NCBI RefSeq assembly: GCF_029227915.1
Contig: NC_079875.1
Span: forward strand, 1,612,001 to 1,676,000
Direction of reading: 5' to 3'
DNA: 64,000 bases
Origin: Hydractinia symbiolongicarpus
Lineage: Eukaryota; Cnidaria; Hydrozoa; Anthoathecata; Hydractiniidae
A program made the translations under genes and the position numbers. Positions 10,484-23,200 of the stretch are shown here, in pieces (positions within the stretch are counted from its first letter, which is position 1; each line of letters opens with the position of its first letter). Below the pieces are notes generated by a model. It was not told the DNA's origin and did no database searches. It saw only the letters and a program-made list of their open reading frames with translations.

Positions 10484-11698
10484 TTAGTGGTGAAAAAATA
10501 ATTTAAAAAATCGTTCGGGAAATGAGTTTACTCCCTGGGTACTTTCTTTGTATACTTTTGACTTTACGGGCCGAGTCGGGGATTTACGGAAAATCGCGGA
10601 TTTTCGTTTGCCGGCGATTAAACTTCTTTTATTCAGCGTCCCATCAAATATGAAAATATTTTTGAAAACCACAAGTCTCATGCGTTTAGTGGTAAAAAAA
10701 TAATATAAAAAATCGTTCGGGAAATGACTTTACTCCCTGGGTACTTTCTTCGTATACTTTTGAATATACGGGCCAAGCCCGGGATTTACGGGAAATCGCG
10801 GGTTATAGTTTTCCGGCGATTAAACCTCTTTCATTAAGCGTCTCATCAAAAATGAAAACATTTTTGAAAACTACAAGTCTCATGCGTTTTAGTGGTGAAA
10901 AAAAAATTAAAAAATCGTTCGGGAAATGAGTTTACTCCCTGGGTACTTTCTTTGTATACATTCGACTATACGGGCCAAGCCCGGGATTTACGGGAAATCG
11001 TGGGTTATAGTTTTCCGGCGATTAAACCTCTTTCATTAAGCGTCTCATCAAAAATGAAAACATTTTTGAAAACTACAAGTCTCATGCGTTTTAGTGGTGA
11101 AAATAAAATTTAAAAAATCGTTCGGGAAATGAGTTTACTCCCTGGGTACTTTCTTTGTATACATTCGACTATACGGGCCAAGCCCCGGATTTACGGGAAA
11201 ACGCGGGATTTCGTTTGCCGGCGATTAAACCTCTTTCATTAAGCGTCTCATCAAAAATAAAAACATTTTTGAAAACTACAAGTCTCATGCGTTTTAGTGG
11301 TGAAAAAATAATTTAAAAAATCGTTCGGGAAATGAGTTTACTCCCTGGGTACTTTCTTTGTATACTTTTGACTTTACGGGCCGAGTCCGGGATTTACGGA
11401 AAATCGCGGATTTTCGTTTGCCAGCGATTAAAATTCTTTTATTCAGCGTCCCATCAAATATGAAAGTATTTTTGAAAACTACAAGTCTCATGCGTTTAGT
11501 GGTAAAAAAATAATATAAAAAATCGTTCGGGAAATGAGTTTACTCCCTGGGTACTTTCTTTGTATACTTTTGAATATACGGGTCAAGTCCGGGGTTTACG
11601 GGAAATGGCGGGTTTTCGTTTGCCGGCAATTAAACTTCTTTTATTCAGCGTCTCATCAAAAATGAAAACATTTTTGAAAACTACAAGTCTCATGCGTT
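10484..11698. repeat. 6-monomer HOR, unit 3
   Basis: This unit restores the full six-monomer order at an offset of 2023 bp from unit 1. It differs by scattered single bases, for example GAGTCGGGG in place of GAGTCCGGG near 10575. B (about 11113) and the second C-like monomer with GAAAGTATTT (about 11465) are both present, which confirms their loss in the preceding unit. Confidence 0.85.
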
Positions 11699-12914
11699 TT
11701 AGTGGTGAAAAAATAATTTAAAAAATCGTTCGGGAAATGAGTTTACTCCCTGGGTACTTTCTTTGTATACTTTTGACTTTACGGGCCGAGTCCGGGATTT
11801 ACGGAAAATCGCGGATTTTCGTTTGCCGGCGATTAAACTTCTTTTATTCAGCGTCCCATCAAATATGAAAATATTTTTGAAAACCACAAGTCTCATGCGT
11901 TTAGTGGTAAAAAAATAATATAAAAAATCGTTCGGGAAATGACTTTACTCCCTGGGTACTTTCTTCGTATACTTTTGAATATACGGGCCAAGCCCGGGAT
12001 TTACGGGAAATCGCGGGTTTTCGTTTGCTGGCGATTAAACCACTTTCATTAAGCGTCTCATCAAAAATGAAAACATTTCTGAAAACTACAAGTCTCATGC
12101 GTTTTATTGGTGAAAAAATAATTTAAAAAGTCGTTCGGGAAATGAGTTTACTCACAGGGTACTTTCTTTGTATACATTCGACTATACGGGCCAAACCCGG
12201 GATTTACGGGAAATCGTGGGTTATAGTTTTCCAGCGATTAAACCTCTTTCATTAAGCGTCTCATCAAAAATGAAAACATTTTTGAAAACTACAAGTCTCA
12301 TGCGTTTTAGTGGTGAAAATAAAATTTAAAAAATCGTTCGGGAAATGAGTTTACTCCCTGGGTACTTTCTTTGTATACATTCGACTATACGGGCCAAGCC
12401 CCGGATTTACGGGAAAACGCGGGATTTCGTTTGCCGGCGATTAAACCTCTTTCATTAAGCGTCTCATCAAAAATAAAAACATTTTTGAAAACTACAAGTC
12501 TCATGCGTTTTAGTGGTGAAAAAATAATTTAAAAAATCGTTCGGGAAATGAGTTTACTCCCTGGGTACTTTCTTTGTATACTTTTGACTTTACGGGCCGA
12601 GTCCGGGATTTACGGAAAATCGCGGATTTTCGTTTGCCGGCGATTAAAATTCTTTTATTCAGCGTCCCATCAAATATGAAAGTATTTTTGAAAACTACAA
12701 GTCTCATGCGTTTAGTGGTAAAAAAATAATATAAAAAATCGTTCGGGAAATGAGTTTACTCCCTGGGTACTTTCTTTGTATACTTTTGAATATACGGGTC
12801 AAGTCCGGGGTTTACGGGAAATGGCGGGTTTTCGTTTGCCGGCAATTAAACTTCTTTTATTCAGCGTCTCATCAAAAATGAAAACATTTTTGAAAACTAC
12901 AAGTCTCATGCGTT
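11699..12914. repeat. 6-monomer HOR, unit 4 with a replaced second monomer
   Basis: Offset from the previous unit is 1215-1216 bp. The second monomer still begins with ATGACTTTACTC and TTCTTCG but ends in a different subtype (GCTGGCGATTAAACCAC, ATTTCTG, TTTTATTGG) instead of the GGTTATAG version. This is a hybrid monomer. The third monomer begins with CTCACAGGG and CCAAACCC and then returns to GTGGGTTATAG. The change is inherited by the following unit, so it arose before that duplication. Confidence 0.85.
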
Positions 12915-13440
12915 TTAGTGGTGAAAAAATAATTTAAAAAATCGTTCGGGAAATGAGTTTACTCCCTGGGTACTTTCTTTGTATACTTTTGACTTTACGG
13001 GCCGAGTCCGGGATTTACGGAAAATCGCGGATTTTCGTTTGCCGGCGATTAAACTTCTTTTATTCAGCGTCCCATCAAATATGAAAATATTTTTGAAAAC
13101 CACAAGTCTCATGCGTTTAGTGGTAAAAAAATAATATAAAAAATCGTTCGGGAAATGACTTTACTCCCTGGGTACTTTCTTCGTATACTTTTGAATATAC
13201 GGGCCAAGCCCGGGATTTACGGGAAATCGCGGGTTTTCGTTTGCTGGCGATTAAACCACTTTCATTAAGCGTCTCATCAAAAATGAAAACATTTCTGAAA
13301 ACTACAAGTCTCATGCGTTTTATTGGTGAAAAAATAATTTAAAAAGTCGTTCGGAAAATGAGTTTACTCACAGGGTACTTTCTTTGTATACATTCGACTA
13401 TACGGGCCAAACCCGGGATTTACGGGAAATCGCGGGTTTT
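12915..13440. repeat. 6-monomer HOR, partial unit 5
   Basis: The first two monomers and part of the third repeat the preceding unit at an offset of 1216 bp, including the hybrid second monomer. In the third monomer the sequence leaves the HOR: GCGGGTTTTCG replaces GTGGGTTATAG at about 13428. It continues as the next block. This is the right-hand edge of the 6-monomer domain. Confidence 0.8.
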
Positions 13441-15570
13441 CGTTTGCCGGCGATTAAACTTCTTTCATTAACCATCTCATCAAAAATGAAAAAATTTTTG
13501 AAAACTACAAGTCTCATGCGTTTTAGTGGTGAAAAAAAAATTAAAAAATCGTTCGGGAAATGAGTTTACTCCCTGGGTACTTTCTTTGTATACATTCGAC
13601 TATACGGGCCAAGCCCAGGATTTACGGGAAATCGAGGGATTTCGTTTGCCCGCGATTAAACCTCTTTCATTAAGCGTCTCATCAAAAATGAAAACATTTT
13701 TGAAAACTACAAGTCTCATGCGTTTTAGTGGTGAAAAAATAATTTAAAAAATCGTTCGGAAAATGAGTTTACTCCCTGGGTACTCTCTTGTATACTTTGG
13801 ACTGTACGGGCCGAGTCCGGGATTTACGGGAAATCGCGGATTTTCGTTTGAGGGCGATTAAACTTCCTTTATTCAGCGTCTCATCAAAAATGAAAACATT
13901 TTTAAAAACTACAAGTCTCATGGGCTTTAGTGGTGAAATAATAATTTAAAAAGTCGTTAGGGAAATGAGTTTACTGACTGGGTACTTTCCTTGTATACTT
14001 TTGACTATACGGGCCGAGACCGGGATTTACGGGAAATTGCGGGTTTTCGTTTGCCGGCGATTAAACTTCTTTTATTCAGCGTCTCATCAAAAATAAAAAC
14101 ATTTTTAAAAACTACAAGTCTCATGGGCTTTAGTGGTGAAATAATAATTTAAAAAATCGTTTGGGAAATGAGTTTACTCCCTGGGTACTTTCTTTGTATA
14201 CTTTTGACTTTACGGGCCGAGTCCGGGATTTACGGAAAATCGCGGATTTTCGTTTGCTGGCGATTAAACCACTTTCATTAAGCGTCTCATCAAAAATGAA
14301 AACATTTCTGAAAACTACAAGTCTCATGCGTTTTATTGGTGAAAAAATAATTTAAAAAATCGTTCGGGAAATGAGTTTACTCACAGGGTACTTTCTTTGT
14401 ATACATTCGACTATACGGGCCAAACCCGGGATTTACGGGAAATCGCGGGTTTTCGTTTGCCGGCGATTAAACTTCTTTCATTAACCATCTCATCAAAAAT
14501 GAAAAAATTTTTGAAAACTACAAGTCTCATGCGTTTTAGTGGTGAAAAAAAAATTAAAAAATCGTTCGGGAAATGAGTTTACTCCCTGGGTACTTTCTTT
14601 GTATACATTCGACTATACGGGCCAAGCCCGGGATTTACGGGAAATCGAGGGATTTCGTTTGCCCGCGATTAAACCTCTTTCATTAAGCGTCTCATCAAAA
14701 ATGAAAACATTTTTGAAAACTACAAGTCTCATGCGTTTTAGTGGTGAAAAAATAATTTAAAAAATCGTTCGGAAAATGAATTTACTCCCTGGGTACTCTC
14801 TTGTATACTTTGGACTGTACGGGCCGAGTCCGGGATTTACGGGAAATCGCGGATTTTCGTTTGAGGGCGATTAAACTTCTTTTATTCAGCGTCTCATCAA
14901 AAATGAAAACATTTTTAAAAACTACAAGTCTCATGGGCTTTAGTGGTGAAATAATAATTTAAAAAATCGTTTGGGAAATGAGTTTACTCCCTGGGTACTT
15001 TCTTTGTATACTTTTGACTTTACGGGCCGAGTCCGGGATTTACGGAAAATCGCGGATTTTCGTTTGCCGGCGATTAAACTTCTTTTATTCAGCGTCTCAT
15101 TAAAAATGAAAACATTTTTAAAAACTACAAGTCTCATGGGCTTTAGTGGTGAAATAATAATTTAAAAAATCGTTTGGGAAATGAGTTTACTCCCTGGGTA
15201 CTTTCTTTGTATACTTTTGACTTTACGGGCCGAGTCCGGGATTTACGGAAAATCGCGGATTTTCGTTTGCCGGCGATTAAACTTCTTTTATTCAGCGTCC
15301 CATCAAATATGAAAATATTTTTGAAAACTACAAGTCTCATGCGTTTAGTGGTAAAAAAATAATATAAAAAATCGTTTGGGAAATGAGTTTACTCCCTGGG
15401 TACTTTCTTTGTATACTTTTGAATATACGGGTCAAGTCCGGGATTTACGGGAAATCGAGGGATTTCGTTTGCCCGCGATTAAACCTCTTTCATTAAGCGT
15501 CTCATCAAAAATGAAAACATTTTTGAAAACTACAAGTCTCATGCGTTTTAGTGGTGAAAAAATAATTTAA
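13341..15570. repeat. Local 5-monomer and single-monomer duplications
   Basis: A three-monomer string ending in the short TACTCTCTTG variant occurs near 13.34-13.94 kb and again 1013 bp later. The landmark positions are 13782 and 14795. C-like monomers with GACTTTACGG stand next to each other near 14.97 and 15.17 kb, 203 bp apart, so a single monomer appears to have been doubled. At about 15.43 kb a hybrid monomer joins the GGTCAAG start to the GAGGGATTTCG plus GCCCGCG end. Confidence 0.75.
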
Positions 15571-16989
15571 AAAATCGTTCGGAAAATGAGTTTACTCCCT
15601 GGGTACTCTCTTGTATACTTTGGACTGTACGGGCCGAGTCCGGGATTTACGGGAAATCGCGGATTTTCGTTTGAGGGCGATTAAACTTCCTTTATTCAGC
15701 GTCTCATCAAAAATGAAAACATTTTTAAAAACTACAAGTCTCATGGGCTTTAGTGGTGAAATAATAATTTAAAAATTCGTTAGGGAAATGAGTTTACTGA
15801 CTGGGTACTTTCCTTGTGTACTTTTGACTATACGGGCCGAGACCGGGATTTACGGGAAATTGCGGGTTTTCGTTTGCCGGCGATTAAACTTCTTTTATTC
15901 AGCGTCTCATCAAAAATGAAAACATTTTTAAAAACTACAAGTCTCATGGGCTTTAGTGGTGAAATAATAATTTAAAAAATCGTTTGGGAAATGAGTTTAC
16001 TCCCTGGGTACTTTCTTTGTATACTTTTGACTTTACGGGCCGAGTCCGGGATTAACGGAAAATCGCGGATTTTCGTTTGCCGGCGATTAAACTTCTTTTA
16101 TTCAGCGTCCCATCAAATATGAAAATATTTTTGAAAACTACAAGTCTCATGCGTTTAGTGGTAAAAAAATAATATAAAAAATCGTTTGGGAAATGAGTTT
16201 ACTCCCTGGGTACTTTCTTTGTATACTTTTGAATATACGGGTCAAGTCCGGGGTTTACGGGAAATGGCGGGTTTTCGTTTGCCGGCGATTAAACTTCTTT
16301 TATTCAGCGTCTCATCAAAAATGAAAACATTTTTGAAAACTACAAGTCTCATGCGTTTTAGTAGTGAAAAGATAATTTAAAAAATCGTTTTGGAAATGAG
16401 TTTACTCACAGGGTACTTTCTTTGTATACATTCGACTATACGGGCCAAGCCCGGGTTTTACGGGAAATCGCGGGTTTTCGTTTGCTGGCGATTAAATCAC
16501 TTTCATTAAGCGTCTCATCAAAAATGAAAACATTTCTGAAAACTGCAAGTCTCATGCGTTTTATTGGTGAAAAAATAAATTAAAAAATCGTTCAGGAAAT
16601 AAGTTTACTCGCAGGGTACTTTCTTTGTATACATTCGACTATACGGGTCAAGCCCGGGATTTACGGGAAATCGCGGGTTTTCGTTTGCCGGCGATTAAAC
16701 TTCTTTCATTAACCGTCTCATCAAAAATGAAAAAAATTTTTGAAAACTACAAGTCTCATGCGTTTTAGTGGTGAAAAAAAAATTAAAAAATCGTTCGGGA
16801 AATAAGTTTACTCCCTGGGTACTTTCTTTGTATACATTCGACTATACGGGCCAAGCCCGGGATTTATGGGAAATCGAGGGATTTCGTTTGCCGGCGATTA
16901 AACCTCTTTCATTAAGCGTCTCATCAAAAAGGAAAACATTTTTGAAAACTACAAGTCTCATGCGTTTTAGTGGTGAAAAAATAATTTAA
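15571..16989. repeat. 7-monomer tandem duplication, copy 1 (1419 bp)
   Basis: Copy 1 begins with the TACTCTCTTG monomer (landmark at 15605). It continues through a GACTGGGTACTTTCC monomer, a plain C-like monomer with GATTAACGG, a GGTCAAG monomer, a CTGGCG/CCAC-type monomer, a GGGTCAAGCCC monomer and a GGGATTTATGGG monomer. All seven recur at +1419 bp. Confidence 0.85.
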
Positions 16990-18408
16990 AAAATCGTTCG
17001 GAAAATGAGTTTACTCCCTGGGTACTCTCTTGTATACTTTGGACTGTACGGGCCGAGTCCGGGATTTACGGGAAATCGCGGATTTTCGTTTGAGGGCGAT
17101 TAAACTTCCTTTATTCAGCGTCTCATCAAAAATGAAAACATTTTTAAAAACTACAAGTCTCATGGGCTTTAGTGGTGAAATAATAATTTAAAAATTCGTT
17201 AGGGAAATGAGTTTACTGACTGGGTACTTTCCTTGTATACTTTTGACTATACGGCCGAGACCGGGATTTACGGGAAATTGCGGGTTTTCGTTTGCCGGCG
17301 ATTAAACTTCTTTTATTCAGCGTCTCATCAAAAATGAAAACATTTTTAAAAACTACAAGTCTCATGGGCTTTAGTGGTGAAATAATAATTTAAAAAATCG
17401 TTTGGGAAATGAGTTTACTCCCTGGGTACTTTCTTTGTATACTTTTGACTTTACGGGCCGAGTCCGGGATTAACGGAAAATCGCGGATTTTCGTTTGCCG
17501 GCGATTAAACTTCTTTTATTCAGCGTCCCATCAAATATGAAAATATTTTTGAAAACTACAAGTCTCATGCGTTTAGTGGTAAAAAAATAATATAAAAAAT
17601 CGTTTGGGAAATGAGTTTACTCCCTGGGTACTTTCTTTGTATACTTTTGAATATACGGGTCAAGTCCGGGGTTTACGGGAAATGGCGGGTTTTCGTTTGC
17701 CGGCGATTAAACTTCTTTTATTCAGCGTCTCATCAAAAATGAAAACATTTTTGAAAACTACAAGTCTCATGCGTTTTAGTAGTGAAAAGATAATTTAAAA
17801 AATCGTTTTGGAAATGAGTTTACTCACAGGGTACTTTCTTTGTATACATTCGACTATACGGGCCAAGCCCGGGTTTTACGGGAAATCGCGGGTTTTCGTT
17901 TGCTGGCGATTAAATCACTTTCATTAAGCGTCTCATCAAAAATGAAAACATTTCTGAAAACTGCAAGTCTCATGCGTTTTATTGGTGAAAAAATAAATTA
18001 AAAAATCGTTCAGGAAATAAGTTTACTCACAGGGTACTTTCTTTGTATACATTCGACTATACGGGTCAAGCCCGGGATTTACGGGAAATCGCGGGTTTTC
18101 GTTTGCCGGCGATTAAACTTCTTTCATTAACCGTCTCATCAAAAATGAAAAAAAATTTTTGAAAACTACAAGTCTCATGCGTTTTAGTGGTGAAAAAAAA
18201 ATTAAAAAATCGTTCGGGAAATAAGTTTACTCCCTGGGTACTTTCTTTGTATACATTCGACTATACGGGCCAAGCCCGGGATTTATGGGAAATCGAGGGA
18301 TTTCGTTTGCCGGCGATTAAACCTCTTTCATTAAGCGTCTCATCAAAAAGGAAAACATTTTTGAAAACTACAAGTCTCATGCGTTTTAGTGGTGAAAAAA
18401 TAATTTAA
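16990..18408. repeat. 7-monomer tandem duplication, copy 2 (1419 bp)
   Basis: This repeats the preceding block with few differences. It has a 1-bp loss giving TATACGGCCGAG near 17251. The A run after AAAATG near 18148-18155 is extended by one base, compensated by small indels elsewhere. At 18409 the copy ends: instead of the TACTCTCTTG monomer the array continues with a TTTACACCCTGGG monomer carrying the GGACCGAG variant. Confidence 0.85.
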
Positions 18409-20234
18409 AAAATCGTTCGGGAAATGAGTTTACACCCTGGGTACTTTCTTTGTATACTTTTGACTATACGGACCGAGTCCGGGATTTACGGGAAATCGCA
18501 GGTTTTCGTTTGCCGGCGATGAAACCTCTTTTATTCAGCGTCTCATCAAAAATGAAAACATTTTTGAAAACTACAAGTCTCATACGTTTTAGTGGTGAAA
18601 AAATAATTTAAAAATTCGTTCTGGAAATGAGTTTACTGACTGGGTACTTTCCTTGTATACTTTTAACTATACGGGCCGAGTCCGGGATTTACGGGAAATC
18701 GCGGGTTTTCGTTTGCGGGCGATTAAACTTCTTTTATTCAGCGTCTCATCAGAAATGAAAACATTTTTGAAAACTACAAGTCTTATGCGTTTTAGTGGTG
18801 AAATAATAATTTAAAAAATCGTTTGGGAAATGAGTTTACTCCCTGGGTACTTTCTTTGTATACTTTTGACTATACGGGCCGAGTCCAGGATTTACGGGAA
18901 ATCGCAGGTGTTCGTTTGCCGGCGATTAAACTTCTTTTATTCAGCGTCTCATCAAAAATGAAAACATTTTTGAAAACTACAAGTCTCATGCGTTTTAGTA
19001 GTGAAAAGATAATTTAAAAAATCGTTTTGGAAATGAGTTTACTCACAGGGTACTTTCTTTGTATACATTCGACTATACGGGCCAAGCCCGGGATTTACGG
19101 GAAATCGCGGGTTTTCGTTTGCTGGCGATTAAACCACTTTCATTAAGCGTCTCATCAAAAATGAAAACATTTCTGAAAACTACAAGTCTCATGCGTTTTA
19201 TTGGTGAAAAAATAATTTAAAAAATCGTTCGGGAAATGAGTTTACGCACAGGGTACTTTCTTTGTATACATTCGACTATACGGGCCAAGCCCGGGATTTA
19301 CTGGAAATCGCGGGTTTTCGTTTGCCGGCGATTAAACTTCTTTCATTAACCGTCTCATCAAAAATGAAAAAATTTTTGAAAACTACAAGTCTCATGCGTT
19401 TTAGTGGTGAAAAAAAAATTAAAAAATCGTTCGGGAAATAAGTTTACTCCCTGGGTACTTTCTTTGTATACATTCGACTATACGGGCCAAGCCCGGGATT
19501 TATGGGAAATCGAGGGATTTCGTTTGCCGGCGATTAAACCTCTTTCATTAAGCGTCTCATCAAAAAGGAAAACATTTTTGAAAACTACAAGTCTCATGCG
19601 TTTTAGTGGTGAAAAAATAATTTAAAAAATCGTTCGGGAAATGAGTTTACACCCTGGGTACTTTCTTTGTATACTTTTGACTATACGGACCGAGTCCGGG
19701 ATTTACGGGAAATCGCAGGTTTTCGTTTGCCGGCGATGAAACCTCTTTTATTCAGCGTCTCATCAAAAATGAAAACGTTTTTGAAAACTACAAGTCTCAT
19801 ACGTTTTAGTGGTGAAAAAATAATTTAAAAATTCGTTCTGGAAATGAGTTTACTCACTGGGTACTTTCCTTGTATACTTTTAACTATACGGGCCGAGTCC
19901 GGGATTTACGGGAAATCGCGGGTTTTCGTTTGCGGGCGATTAAACTTCTTTTATTCAGCGTCTCATAAGAAATGAAAACATTTTTGAAAACTACAAGTCT
20001 TATGCGTTTTAGTGGTGAAATAATAATTTAAAAAATCGTTTGGGAAATGAGTTTACTCCCTGGGTACTTTCTTTGTATACTTTTGACTATACGGGCCGAG
20101 TCCAGGATTTACGGGAAATCGCAGGTTTTCGTTTGCCGGCGATTAAACTTCTTTTATTCAGCGTCTCATCAAAAATGAAAACATTTTTAAAAACTACAAG
20201 TCTCATGCGTTTTAGTGGTGAAAAAGTAATTTAA
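18409..20234. repeat. 6-monomer repetition (1217 bp), one full and one partial copy
   Basis: The GGACCGAG monomer, an F monomer (TTTCCTTG, TTTTAACTATAC), an A monomer (CCAGG), two CACAGGG monomers and a GGGATTTATGGG monomer span 18409-19625. The first three recur from 19626 to about 20220. Homology at the same offset also covers the three monomers before 18409. The A monomer at 18823 ends as a hybrid (AGTAGTGAAAAGATAA), whereas its counterpart at 20040 keeps GTGGTGAAAAAGTAA. Confidence 0.8.
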
Positions 20235-23200
20235 AAAATCGTTCGGGAAATGAGTTTACTCCCTGGGTACTTTCTTTGTATACTTTTGACTATACGGGCC
20301 GAGTCCGGGATTTACGGGAAATCGCAGGTTTTCGTTTGCCGGCGATTAAACTGCTTTTATTCAGCGTCTCATCGAAAATGAAAACATTTTTGAAAACTAC
20401 AAGTCTCATGCGTTTTAGTGGTGAAAAAATAATTTAAAAAATCGTTCTGGAAATGAGTTTACTCACAGGGTACTTTCTTTGTATACATTCGACTATACGG
20501 GCCAAGCCCCGGATTTACGGGAAAACGCGGGATTTCGTTTGCCGGCGATTAAACCTCTTTCATTAAGCGTCTCATCAAAAATGTAAACATTTTTGAAAAC
20601 TACAAGTCTCATGCGTTTTAGTGTTGAAAAAAAAATTTAAAAAATCGTTCGGGAAATGAGTTTACTCCCTGGATACTTTCTTTGTATACATTCGACTATA
20701 CGGGCCAAGCCCCGGATTTACGGGAAAACGCGGGATTTCGTTTGCCGGCGATTAAACCTCTTTCATTAAGCGTCTCATCAAAAATGAAAACATTTTTGAA
20801 AACTACAAGTGTCATGCGTTTAGTGGTGAAATAATAATTTAAAAATTCGTTAGGGAAATGTGTTTACTGACTGGGTACTTTCCTTGTATACTTTTGACTA
20901 TACGGGCCGAGGCCGGGATTTACGGGAAATTGCGGGTTTTCGTTTGCCGGCGATTAAACTTCTTTTATTCAGCGTCTCATCAAAAATGAAAACATTTTTA
21001 AAAACTACAAGTCTCTTGGGCTTTAGTGGTGAAATAATAATTTAAAAAATCGTTTGGGAAATGAGTTTACTCCCTGGGTACTTTCTTTGTATACTTTTGA
21101 CTATACGGGCCGAGTACGGGATTTACGGGAAATCGCAGGTTTTCGTTTGCCGGCGATTAAACTTCTTTTATTCAGCGTCTCATCAAAAAGGAAAACATTT
21201 TTGAAAACAACAAGTCTCATGCGTTTTAGTGGTGAAAAAATAATTTAAAAAATCGTTCGGGAAATGAGTTTACACCTTGGGTACTTTCTTTGTATACTTT
21301 TGACTATACGGGCCGAGTCCGGGATTTACGGGAAATCGCAGGTTTTCGTTTGCCGGCGATTAAACTTCTTTTATTCAGCGTCTCATCAAAAATGAAAACA
21401 TTTTTAAAAACTACAAGTCTCATACGTTTTAGTGGTGAAAAAATAATTTAAAAATTCGTTCGGGAAATGAGTTTACTCACTGGGTACTTTCCTTGTATAC
21501 TTTTAACTATACGGGCCGAGTCCGGGATTTACGGGAAATCGCGGGTTTTCGTTTGCCGGAGATTAAACTTCTTTTATTCAGCGTCTCAACAAAAATGAAA
21601 ACATTTTTAAAAACTACAAGTCTCATGGGCTTTAGTGGTGAAATAATAATTTAAAAAATCGTTTGGGAAATGAGTTTACTCCCTGGGTACTTTCTTTGTA
21701 TACTTTTGACTATACGGGCCGAGTCCAGGATTTACGGGAAATCGCAGGTTTTCGTTTGCCGGCGATTAAACTTCTTTTATTCAGCGTCTCATCAAAAATG
21801 AAAACATTTTTAAAAACTACAAGTCTCATGCGTTTTAGTGGTGAAAAAGTAATTTAAAAAATCGTTCGGGAAATGAGTTTACTCCCTGGGTACTTTCTTT
21901 GTATACTTTTGACTATACGGGCCGAGTCCGGGATTTACGGGAAATCGCGGGTTTTCGTTTGCGGGCGATTAAACTTCTTTTATTCAGCGTCTCATAAGAA
22001 ATGAAAACATTTTTAAAAACTACAAGTCTTATGCGTTTTAGTGGTGAAAAAGTAATTTAAAAAATCGTTCGGGAAATGAGTTTACGCACAGGGTACTTTC
22101 TTTGTATACATTCGACTATACGGGCCAAGCCCGGGATTTACGGGAAATCGCGGGTTTTCGTTTGCTGGCGATTAAACCACTTTCATTAAGCGTCTCATCA
22201 AAAATGAAAACATTTCTGAAAACTACAAGTCTCATGCGTTTTAGTGGTGAAAAAATAATTTAAAAAATCGTTCGGGAAATGAGTTTACACCTTGGGTACT
22301 TTCTTTGTATACTTTTGACTATACGGGCCAAGCCCGGGATTTACTGGAAATCGCGGGTTTTCGTTTGCCGGCGATTAAACTTCTTTTATTCAGCGTCTCA
22401 TCAAAAATGAAAACATTTTTAAAAACTACAAGTCTCATACGTTTTAGTGGTGAAAAAATAATTTAAAAATTCGTTCGGGAAATGAGTTTACTCACTGGGT
22501 ACTTTCCTTGTATACTTTTAACTATACGGGCCGAGTCCGGGATTTACGGGAAATCGCGGGTTTTCGTTTGCCGGAGATTAAACTTCTTTTATTCAGCGTC
22601 TCAACAAAAATGAAAACATTTTTAAAAACTACAAGTCTCATGGGCTTTAGTGGTGAAATAATAATTTAAAAAATCGTTTGGGAAATGAGTTTACTCCCTG
22701 GGTACTTTCTTTGTATACTTTTGACTATACGGGCCGAGTCCAGGATTTACGGGAAATCGCAGGTTTTCGTTTGCCGGCGATTAAACTTCTTTTATTCAGC
22801 GTCTCATCAAAAATGAAAAAATTTTTGAAAACTACAAGTCTCATGCGTTTTAGTGGTGAAAAAGTAATTTAAAAAATCGTTCGGGAAATGAGTTTACTCC
22901 CTGGGTACTTTCTTTGTATACTTTTGACTATACGGGCCGAGTCCGGGATTTACGGGAAATCGCGGGTTTTCGTTTGCGGGCGATTAAACTTCTTTTATTC
23001 AGCGTCTCATAAGAAATGAAAACATTTTTAAAAACTACAAGTCTTATGCGTTTTAGTGGTGAAAAAGTAATTTAAAAAATCGTTCGGGAAATGAGTTTAC
23101 GCACAGGGTACTTTCTTTGTATACATTCGACTATACGGGCCAAGCCCGGGATTTACGGGAAATCGCGGGTTTTCGTTTGCTGGCGATTAAACCACTTTCA

